DNA of 27,013 bases from JBDTRY01 sp039931435 (GTDB taxonomy: Bacteria; Acidobacteriota; Thermoanaerobaculia; Gp7-AA8): contig JBDTRY010000030.1 in the NCBI GenBank assembly GCA_039931435.1, positions 1 through 27,013 of the forward strand, given 5' to 3'. The notes under the pieces were generated by a model. It did no database searches. It was not told the origin of the DNA and was given only the letters and a program-made list of their open reading frames with translations. Both the position numbers and the translations under genes were made by a program. Positions within the stretch are counted from its first letter, which is position 1. The number at the start of each line of letters is the position of its first letter. Positions 1 to 5,432 of the stretch are shown here, one piece after another.

Positions 1-53
1 GACCCCGCAGTTTCTAATTGTCGCCAGAACGCAGTTCTAATTGACGCTGGACA
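1..53 (-). mobile_element. Probable terminal end of a second IS21-like element (runs off the left edge)
   Basis: On the minus strand the sequence starting at 53 begins with TGT and holds two spaced copies of a short motif, CAATTAGAACTGCG and CAATTAGAAACTGCG. IS21-family ends typically start with TGT and carry several internal direct repeats. The segment abuts the interrupted istA frame exactly, and nothing after this point resembles IstA. I read it as the tip of a different element inserted into the older one. Only 53 bases are visible, so the family assignment is an inference. Confidence 0.4.
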
Positions 54-548
54 GAGCACCATGACGAACAGGTGGACCGTGACCTTCTGCTCGCCGATCC
101 ACACCCCGGTCTGGCCCCAGTCGACCTGAGCCTGCCCTCCCGGCGCCGTCTCGAACCGTACGCTCGCCTGCTCCGGCTGCGCCGCTGCTCGCAATGGCCT
201 CACAAAACGCTGCACGCTCACGTAGGCGACCTTCGATCCCGCCTCACGAAGTTCGCGATGCATCACCACCGCGTTGTAGCCAGTCTCCGGAAAGCGATTC
301 CGGATCATCTCGGCGTACGGCGCGAGGATCTCGGTTCGCTCTCCACGCCTCTGCGGCGCCCACTCCCTGGCGAGCCACTTCCGCACCGTCTTGATGTCTA
401 AGCCCAGCTCACGCGCGATCGCCTTCTTCGCCATCCCCCGCGAGCGCAGCTGTCGTATTGCCTGTCCCATCCCTCCACTGACCAACTCCACCTCCACGAC
501 GCCCTCGGACGCCGTGGACACCTTCTCCGATTGCTCTTCGAGTTGCAC
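1..548 (-). pseudogene. istA: IS21-family transposase IstA, N-terminal part, interrupted at about position 54
   Basis: The frame starts with GTG at 548, 6 bases after a GGAG ribosome-binding site, and gives 165 IstA-like codons down to position 54. Visible parts are an N-terminal helix-turn-helix (IRQLRSRGMAKKAIARELGL, then KTVRKWL), and the segment GGQAQVDWG followed by VWIGEQKVTVHLFVMVL, which is the start of the DDE catalytic domain; the Asp of QVDWG is the first catalytic acid. IstA is normally about 400-550 residues, so most of the catalytic core is missing. After LFVMVL the IstA pattern stops and the frame runs through 17 unrelated codons to the window edge. No istB is visible. Loss of function is likely but the left side lies outside the window. 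Confidence 0.75.
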
Positions 549-576
549 CTTAGATCTCCCTTCTGTCGATTACAGA

Positions 577-624
577 GGGGGGAAAATTAGGTGATCGGAT
601 GGGGGGATTTTAGGGAGATCGCCC
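577..624. repeat. Two tandem 24-bp terminal repeats of the IS21-like element
   Basis: Positions 577-600 and 601-624 both begin with six G residues, followed by an A/T-rich core (AAAATTAGG versus ATTTTAGGG) and GATCG. They lie directly upstream of the istA start and are followed by ACA at 625-627, the complement of the TGT tip usual for IS21-family elements. This defines the probable outer end of the element at 627. Such repeats are the binding sites of IstA in the family. Confidence 0.55.
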
Positions 625-630
625 ACACCA

Positions 631-647
631 CGGGCGGTAACCGCCCG
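631..647. repeat. Perfect palindrome next to the IS end
   Basis: CGGGCGGT and ACCGCCCG form 8-bp arms around a single A. The palindrome begins 4 bases outside the presumed IS tip and lies upstream of the secreted-protein gene at 773. It could be an operator, a transcription stop, or part of the insertion target. No U-rich tract follows, so a classical terminator is not supported. Confidence 0.5.
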
Positions 648-772
648 ACCAGGGTCAAAGGCCGTGTATAGTGCCAGCCAATCCGTTTCGAATCTCTACT
701 GTGACTCCTCGAGGCCTGTACCGCGCATGATGTTCGTGTGGTTTCGGGAGCGGGAGAAAGGACGATGCAATC

Positions 773-1333
773 ATGCCCTCAAAGTTCGAAAGGCTCGCAG
801 TCGCAACGTTGGTATGCATGGCACTCACCGCGGACGTTCGGGCCGGCGATACGGTCCAAGTAGGGGGATCTGGCGGGCCATTCAGTAACCGAGGTGAGGT
901 GGCGTGCAATAACGGAGAGTTCGTCATCGGCGTGCACTACAGAGGTGACCTGTACGTTCATGCCGTTCAATTGCGCTGCGGAAAGATTTCAGGAAAAAGC
1001 GTCGTCTACGTACACGAGACCGACTGGTACGGCGGCGGCGGTGGGAGCCGTAGCTCGTTCGCCAACTGCCCGAGCACGATTCCTGGAGTGACAGGGATCT
1101 CTGCAAGGGGGGGCGACTATGTCGATGCGATTTCCACCCAGTTCTGCGCCGGCGTCGACGCTTCCACCCGACAGGTCTCCACATCGAAAACCGGCGGCGC
1201 CGGATCCCCCGTTGGTGGCGCTGGTGGGACACGTATCGACCTGCGTTGCCCGGCTGGTGAGGTGCTCGGCGGATTCAAAATCATATGGGGAAGCTGGCTG
1301 GACAGTCTTCAAGGATTCTGCGTACGGCCGTAG
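773..1333 (+). CDS. Secreted protein with three internal repeats, possibly beta-prism (VMO-I-like)
   Basis: The 186-residue product starts with ATG at 773, preceded by an AGAAAGGA ribosome-binding site. Residues 1-24 form a signal peptide (charged start, hydrophobic stretch, cleavage after DVRA). The mature part shows three repeats, roughly residues 31-69, 87-125 and 148-183. Each has a Gly-rich start (GGSGG, GGGGG, GGAGG), a Cys, a turn containing G, and a second Cys about 24-26 residues later (C45/C69, C99/C125, C159/C183). Threefold Gly/Cys repeats are known from the beta-prism of vitelline membrane outer layer protein I and related lectin-like folds, so extracellular carbohydrate binding is possible but unproven. 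The gene stands alone between an IS relic and a methyltransferase. Confidence 0.75.
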   Translation: MPSKFERLAVATLVCMALTADVRAGDTVQVGGSGGPFSNRGEVACNNGEFVIGVHYRGDLYVHAVQLRCGKISGKSVVYVHETDWYGGGGGSRSSFANCPSTIPGVTGISARGGDYVDAISTQFCAGVDASTRQVSTSKTGGAGSPVGGAGGTRIDLRCPAGEVLGGFKIIWGSWLDSLQGFCVRP

Positions 1334-1433
1334 TCGGCCGCAGCAGAACCACGACGGAAGACGATCGACTGCACCTCACGGCAGCCAGGTGTAGCGAAGA
1401 TCGAGAGATGCAGTCCTTCCGCTATGGCGCAGT

Positions 1434-1450
1434 GGGCCGCATGGCATGCG
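1434..1450. repeat. Partial third copy of the REP-like hairpin sequence
   Basis: GGGCCGCATGGCATGCG matches the core of the hairpin at 2851-2870 but lacks the last bases of the right arm. It sits in the 253-bp gap between the secreted protein and the methyltransferase gene. No coding sequence is supported in this gap. Confidence 0.5.
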
Positions 1451-1586
1451 AATCGTGTTCTGCCCGTGAGGATAATCTGGTTCACGCCACGGCCATGCGG
1501 CCCCAGGCGGCGAGGCACAGTACGCCCGGGCGCGATATCGTTGCGGTGTTCCGTGTGGCGCATGCCGGCCTCTGGACGATGAATCC

Positions 1587-2792
1587 ATGACGATCCGTAA
1601 TCGCGTACGAAGGATTTATGAGCGACGTCCCTACCCCGCTGCTGACTTTCGGGATGCGCGGTGGATGCTTGCGCCTCTGGAGTGGATCGCGGCAGTCGGC
1701 GGCCGTTCGCTGTCTGGAGCCGGACGCGTTCTTGTCGCCGGTTGCGGAGCGGGGAATGAGGCCTTTGCCATCGCCCAGAAGATCCCCACTGCGGAGGTCG
1801 TAGCCGTCGACTTCAGTCCCCGCTCGATCGCCGCAGCGGAACGGCTGCAGAAGCGAATCGATGGCGGCAATCGCATCCGCTTCGAGCTCGCCGATCTGGA
1901 GAGCGATCGCTTGAAAACGATCACCGGTGGTTCCTTCGACATGATCTCCTGTCACGGGATGCTGTCCTATGCGCCGGACCCTTCTGCCATTCTGCGTAAT
2001 CTGAAACGCTGTCTCGCGCCCGGCGGCCTGGTCGTTCTTGGTGTGAACGGCGCGGCACACCCCAGTCCGCGTTTCCGCAGAGCGATGGCGGAGCTTGATA
2101 TCGACCCGGAGGAGTTCAGTGAAAGCCGTCGTCTCCGCGATGCTCTGGGAATGCTCGATTCACTTTCCCGCTATCCGGTGCTCGCTTTACGGGACCAGAC
2201 GCAGGAGTACCTGGCCAGCGATCTCTTTGGCCCTCTCAATCGCGCGCTTCCTCTCTCAGAATGGTGTGACTACGCATCAAGAGCGGGGCTGCATCTCCGG
2301 GCCAGCTACGACACGTTCTTCGCCCTTCGTTCGATCCTGAATAAGGGCCAGCAGGCGCTCCTGCTGCCCCGATCGCGTGCCGCGGTGAGTCTGCTCGTGG
2401 ACATCATCCGTCCGGCAAGCTTTCATCACCTGGTGCTGTCGCCTGATGCCTCCGAGGAACCGCCCTGGAAGAGACAGCAGTCGCTGGTCCGGTGGCGGCC
2501 GGTCCGTACCCCTCTGTTTGAGTTCCGGTGGCCTGGGCGCGGCCGCTCGCGGCGGACCCTGCGGGACCTGTCGCTGGAAAGCGTGGCCACCAACACCAGA
2601 GTCGATCTTCGAGTGCCATTCTGGGAAGTGGAAGTTCTCCGTGAGTGCGATGGATCGCGAACGCTGGGCGAGATTCTTCAGTCCTGCAAACTCGATGTCC
2701 AACCGAAGGAACTGCGGGAGCAGCTCTACGTGCTCTACCAGCTTGGAGCGATCAATCTTTTGCCGCCGGGATCTGGCCGTTCCGCTGGTTGA
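1587..2792 (+). CDS. Class I SAM-dependent methyltransferase with C-terminal winged-helix-like region (PKMT-like)
   Basis: The 401-residue product carries the Rossmann-fold SAM site: motif I VLVAGCGAGNE (about 48-58), the acidic end of strand 2 in VVAVDFSP (71-78), and FELADLES (99-106), followed by FDMISCHGMLSY. The N-terminal RPYPAADF, the middle segment and the C-terminal stretch around VEVLRECDGSRTLGEILQSC recall methyltransferases with a regulatory domain and a winged-helix tail, such as the Rickettsia protein lysine methyltransferases (family resemblance only). The substrate may thus be a protein or peptide. The ATG has only a weak ribosome-binding site. The gene converges with the peptide/exporter operon and ends about 500 bp from it, so a role in peptide tailoring is conceivable but speculative. 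Confidence 0.75.
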   Translation: MTIRNRVRRIYERRPYPAADFRDARWMLAPLEWIAAVGGRSLSGAGRVLVAGCGAGNEAFAIAQKIPTAEVVAVDFSPRSIAAAERLQKRIDGGNRIRFELADLESDRLKTITGGSFDMISCHGMLSYAPDPSAILRNLKRCLAPGGLVVLGVNGAAHPSPRFRRAMAELDIDPEEFSESRRLRDALGMLDSLSRYPVLALRDQTQEYLASDLFGPLNRALPLSEWCDYASRAGLHLRASYDTFFALRSILNKGQQALLLPRSRAAVSLLVDIIRPASFHHLVLSPDASEEPPWKRQQSLVRWRPVRTPLFEFRWPGRGRSRRTLRDLSLESVATNTRVDLRVPFWEVEVLRECDGSRTLGEILQSCKLDVQPKELREQLYVLYQLGAINLLPPGSGRSAG

Positions 2793-2850
2793 AGGCATCA
2801 GTGCGAAGTGCCTTGATCCCTGGAACTGGGGACTGACCCGCAACACAGTA

Positions 2851-2870
2851 GGGCCGCATGGCATGCGGCC
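2851..2870 (+). repeat. REP-like palindromic hairpin, copy 1
   Basis: GGCCGCATG and CATGCGGCC form perfect 9-bp arms around one G (2852-2870), preceded by TAG. It lies 59 bp after the methyltransferase stop codon and could stabilise or end that transcript. A second copy in opposite orientation is 43 bp further on. Confidence 0.6.
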
Positions 2871-2913
2871 GGCACCCGCGTCGGACCCTCCTCCAGAAAT
2901 CGCCAGGAATACC

Positions 2914-2935
2914 GGCCGCACGCCGTGCGGCCCTA
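2914..2935 (-). repeat. REP-like palindromic hairpin, copy 2 (inverted)
   Basis: GGCCGCACG and CGTGCGGCC form perfect 9-bp arms around one C. Read on the minus strand it starts TTAGGGCCGCACG, matching copy 1 (GTAGGGCCGCATG) except for two arm positions that change together (T/A becomes C/G), so the pairing is kept. The two copies form a divergent pair like the BIME arrangement of REP elements. Confidence 0.6.
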
Positions 2936-3021
2936 ACAAGGTTGGCCCCGCAGCCACGGCAGGATCAGGGACACAGTGGACGGGGGGCACGATCCCTGGG
3001 GCGCCCTACCACCCACCCTTC

Positions 3022-3048
3022 TGGGATCCCTCGCAACACCTCGGGATG
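3022..3048. repeat. GGGATCCCTCG/CTCGGGATGAC intergenic element
   Basis: GGGATCCCTCG, then CAACAC, then CTCGGGATGAC; GATCCCTCG-type and CGAGGGATC-type arms could pair imperfectly. Elements of this look are frequent between genes in several environmental bacterial genomes (from general familiarity). A weaker echo, CCTTCGGGATGACGCG, occurs near 14262-14277. Confidence 0.3.
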
Positions 3049-3301
3049 ACGCGTTTGCGTAGCATTGCTTGTTAACGCTCCACAGCCCGCGCCACATCTG
3101 AGGTTCTTACAAGAGCGAAGCGCAAGGGCCTTCGACGAAATTCGTGGTGTCGTTGAACCTCAATCGAAGGTCCCACCTCACGCGCTCGTTCGAGATGACA
3201 CAATCGTCACTGGCCACTCAAAGAGGACATCCCTTGCTGAGGTCGGATGACGCTCGTTCGATCGGCGGCGACCGCCATTTCGCTCCCGAGGAGGATTCGC
3301 G

Positions 3302-3490
3302 CTATCTCAGTTTGACAGTGCCGATCGTAGCTACATCAACTTTCAGCCCGGACGAGTCCGTGGCCTTTATCGCACCCGGCTGGTCTGCGCTGGTGGCGGT
3401 CACGCCCCCTTTGGGATTGTTCGCGGGTTGGAGGTCTTTCACCTCGATCGAAAGATCGGATTTGTTCTTCGCTGCGGGTTTCTTTGCCAT
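3302..3490 (-). CDS. Double-glycine leader peptide (putative RiPP/bacteriocin precursor), paralogue 1
   Basis: A 62-residue peptide with an AAAGGAG ribosome-binding site 6 bases before the ATG. Residues 1-29 are the leader: basic start (MAKKPAAKNK), then SDLSIEVKDLQPANNPKGG, ending in the Gly-Gly that C39 peptidases cut after. The predicted mature part has 33 residues, starts VTATSADQPG and ends VKLR; it is rich in Thr, Ser, Asp and Lys and has no Cys or Trp. It is the last gene of the operon that also encodes the C39 exporter. The leader is almost identical to those of the two paralogues upstream, while the C-terminal third differs. Precursor function is inferred from leader and context; no homologous characterised product was recognised. 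Confidence 0.85.
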   Translation of the reverse strand: MAKKPAAKNKSDLSIEVKDLQPANNPKGGVTATSADQPGAIKATDSSGLKVDVATIGTVKLR

Positions 3491-3628
3491 GAATATCTCC
3501 TTTCAGGGAATCAGATAGTACTCTCTTCAACATGGGCCGACTGTGGTTGATCTCTGGTGATGCTGGTCTCACACGGCTCAGAATCCCGCCGGTTCGCGCT
3601 ATCTCAGTGTGACACTGGCGGATCGTAG

Positions 3629-3823
3629 CTACATCAACTTCTTGAGGTTCTTTTCTGTCTCACCGATGTACTTTGTCAGCCCGGACGAGTCCGAGGCCTT
3701 CAACGTCCCCGGCTGGTCTGCGCTGGTCGCGGTCACGCCCCCTTTGGGATTGTTCGCGGGCTCCAGGTCTTTCACCTCGATCGAAAGATCGGATTTGTTC
3801 TTTTTTGCGGGCTTCTTTGCCAT
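3629..3823 (-). CDS. Double-glycine leader peptide, paralogue 2 (altered C-terminus)
   Basis: A 64-residue peptide, with AAAGGAG 6 bases before the ATG. Residues 1-29 match paralogue 1 except at two positions, again ending NPKGG. The mature part starts VTATSADQPGTLKASDSSG but ends TEKNLKKLM instead of VKLR. Compared with paralogue 1 at the DNA level, about 35 bases are inserted after the SSGL codons. This changes the frame so that translation stops early, and a decayed copy of the ancestral tail (GATGTAGCTACGATC...CTGAGATAG) remains beyond the stop. The core again has no Cys. The lysine-rich tail makes this copy more basic than its sisters. Confidence 0.85.
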   Translation of the reverse strand: MAKKPAKKNKSDLSIEVKDLEPANNPKGGVTATSADQPGTLKASDSSGLTKYIGETEKNLKKLM

Positions 3824-3932
3824 GGCCGTCTCCTTTCAGGGAATCAGGATGGTGCTCTCTTCAACATGGGCCGACTGCGGTTGATCTCCAGCGAGGCGGG
3901 TCACGCACGGCTCAGAAGCGCGCCGGTTAGCG

Positions 3933-4121
3933 CTATCTCAGTTTGACGCTGGTATTGGCAATCGGATCATATTTTACCGAGGTCGAGTCCGTTGCCTTCA
4001 ACGTACCCGGCTCGTTTCCGCTGGTCGCGGTCACGCCCCCTTTGGGATTGTTCGCGGGCTTCAGGTCCTTTACCTCGATCGAAAGATTGGATTTGTCCTT
4101 TTTTGTAGGCTTTTTCGCCAT
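3933..4121 (-). CDS. Double-glycine leader peptide, paralogue 3 (first peptide gene of the operon)
   Basis: A 62-residue peptide. Two ATG codons are available (4127 and 4121); the inner one is chosen because the AAAGGAG ribosome-binding site then has the same 6-base spacing as in both paralogues, and the product then begins MAKKP like them. The leader ends PANNPKGG at residue 29. The mature part starts VTATSGNEPGTLKATDST and ends NTSVKLR, equal in length to paralogue 1. It follows the HlyD-like gene by 99 bp, with a hairpin at the junction. It is the most diverged of the three copies. Confidence 0.85.
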   Translation of the reverse strand: MAKKPTKKDKSNLSIEVKDLKPANNPKGGVTATSGNEPGTLKATDSTSVKYDPIANTSVKLR

Positions 4122-4212
4122 TGCCATCTCCTTTCAGGAAATCAGATAGTACTCTCTCTAACATAGGCCGGCTGCGTTTGATCTCCGGTGATTCCGGTCA
4201 CACGACTCGGGA

Positions 4213-4228
4213 GCCCGCACTTACGGGC
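4213..4228 (-). promoter_or_regulatory. Hairpin at the HlyD stop codon, before the peptide genes
   Basis: GCCCG and CGGGC arms enclose the TAA stop codon of the HlyD-like gene (loop TAAGTG). There is no U-run, so full termination is unlikely. It could attenuate or act as an RNA-stability boundary between the exporter and the peptide part of the operon. Confidence 0.3.
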
Positions 4229-5432
4229 GAACATCCTCGCGCAACTCCCGAAGAGGCTCGAACGCATACTCGATGAGCGCGCGCCGGCCGACGACGATCC
4301 GCGCCTCGCCCTGCATCCCGGGTGTTACCGGACGACGCTCCCCACCAGCCTTGAATTCTGCGTGGTCGATCGTGGCACGCGCCACGAAATGGGTTCCATC
4401 GGAACCAGTCACCGCGGCCTGGCTGATCCAGTTCAGAATGCCGCTGGCAACTCCGTAGCGCTGGTAGGGGAAGGCGTCGAAAAAGTAGCGGACCTGCTGC
4501 CCTGGCTTCAGCCGCGAGAGTCCGTTTTCCGGCAGGAGCAGCCTGGCCTCGACGGCAACGCCGCTCCTGGCCAGCTGACAGAGTTCTGCGCCTGCGGCAA
4601 CCACGCTGCCTGGATTCTGCTGCGTTGTCCGAACGCAAACCGCGTCATAGGGTGCGCGGATCTCGAGCAGATCCTTCTTCGTCGTATCCAGTTTGCGACG
4701 GAGTCCCGCAATCTCGATCTCCATTCCTCTGGCGGCGGAGTCTTCCTCGATCTGCTGGCGCTGGCGTTCGACGCCCAGTCGTTGCCGGTCCAGTTGGGAC
4801 TGCACCAGCGACTTCTCGGCAACCGCGAGGTCCTTCCCTGATTCCGCCAGGGCCAGCCTGCGGTTGATGAGATCGATGGCCGAGATTGTGCCGCTCGTGC
4901 CCAGCGATTCGGCACGATTGGCCAGATCCCTCATCGTAGCCAGATGCCGCTTGCGGAAATCAGCTTCGCGCTGCGCCTGCGCGATTTCGCTGTCCTTGAT
5001 CAGCAGCATGGACCGATGCGATTCATCCAGTTTCGCCGAACGCTCGTGAAGTGCGCGGAGGTTCTGCTGCTGGGTGTCGAGTTGTGTGCGCCAGTCGGCA
5101 ACATCGTCCGCGCGCAGGACAAAAAGCAGATCGCCCCGCCGGACGCGGTCTCCCGGCCGCAGGCGAACTTCCTCCACCACGGCCTGCCGAGGAGATTGAA
5201 TTGGATCGGCTCCCCCTGCCGGCTCCAGGATGAAGCGGGAAGTCACGGAGTCGGGGATGCGCACGAAGATGGCTGCAGCCAGCGCCACCGCAAAGAGCGA
5301 GATCAGCAGCCAGGCCAGAGCGCGGAAGAACTTCGCTGGCGGACGCGCCGGGAAGACAGGCGGGCCTTCGCTCCACGATCCATCGGCGGCGGAAGACTTT
5401 CTTTTTCTGGTCATCGGATCAGTGTCGTTCAC
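4221..5432 (-). CDS. HlyD-family membrane fusion (periplasmic adaptor) protein
   Basis: A 403-residue type I secretion adaptor. A short cytoplasmic N-terminus leads into one membrane segment (about 37-57). Next comes a lipoyl/biotinyl-like half-motif (about 79-106, AVVEEVRLRPGDRVRRGDLL), a long Gln/Arg/Glu-rich coiled-coil hairpin (about 115-260), the returning lipoyl half (DLLEIRAPYDAVC), and a beta-barrel part containing GLSRLKPGQQVRYFFDAF. Such proteins link an inner-membrane ABC exporter to an outer-membrane channel; no TolC-like gene is present here. The GTG start at 5432 overlaps the exporter stop codon by 4 bp, indicating coupled translation; an ATG six codons later is an alternative. 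Confidence 0.9.
   Translation of the reverse strand: MNDTDPMTRKRKSSAADGSWSEGPPVFPARPPAKFFRALAWLLISLFAVALAAAIFVRIPDSVTSRFILEPAGGADPIQSPRQAVVEEVRLRPGDRVRRGDLLFVLRADDVADWRTQLDTQQQNLRALHERSAKLDESHRSMLLIKDSEIAQAQREADFRKRHLATMRDLANRAESLGTSGTISAIDLINRRLALAESGKDLAVAEKSLVQSQLDRQRLGVERQRQQIEEDSAARGMEIEIAGLRRKLDTTKKDLLEIRAPYDAVCVRTTQQNPGSVVAAGAELCQLARSGVAVEARLLLPENGLSRLKPGQQVRYFFDAFPYQRYGVASGILNWISQAAVTGSDGTHFVARATIDHAEFKAGGERRPVTPGMQGEARIVVGRRALIEYAFEPLRELREDVRP

Larger units (their letters stand above)
2793..3301. other. Non-coding stretch between convergent transcription units
   Basis: No convincing gene is present. It holds the REP-like pair at 2851-2933, a GGGATCCCTCG...CCTCGGGATGAC element near 3022-3048, and interleaved inverted repeats: GAGGTTC/GAACCTC at 3100-3106 and 3155-3161, and CCTTCGA/TCGAAGG at 3129-3135 and 3164-3170. 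The region separates the 3' end of the methyltransferase gene from the 3' end of the minus-strand peptide operon and may act as a two-way transcription stop. Confidence 0.5.
3302..4190 (-). repeat. Tandem triplication: peptide gene plus conserved 5' leader
   Basis: Three units follow each other, with start codons at 4121, 3823 and 3490, so the spacings are 298 and 333 bp. The 35-bp difference equals the insertion seen in paralogue 2. Each unit includes about 70 bp of conserved DNA before the gene: GAGATCAA, then CAGTCGGCCCATGTT or close to it, GAGAGTACTAT (GAGAGCACCAT in paralogue 2), CTGATT, and CTGAAAGGAG. Conservation outside the coding part means the duplicated piece carried its own upstream region. 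Confidence 0.85.

Noticed and set aside
3609..3884. Repeated plus-strand open frames (around 3144-3518, 3609-3884 and 3943-4149) with similar products
   Set aside because: Their similarity comes from the triplicated peptide genes on the minus strand, which have ribosome-binding sites, conserved leaders and an exporter context; the plus-strand versions do not.
3302..4121. Lanthipeptide or sactipeptide precursors
   Set aside because: The predicted cores contain no Cys, and no LanM/LanB, radical-SAM or YcaO gene was seen in the window.
4121..4127. Upstream ATG at 4127 as start of paralogue 3
   Set aside because: It touches the AAAGGAG site with no spacing, whereas the ATG at 4121 has the 6-base spacing shared by both paralogues.
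4188..4841. Open frame of 217 codons on the plus strand
   Set aside because: Antisense to the HlyD-like gene, with no ribosome-binding site and no domain.
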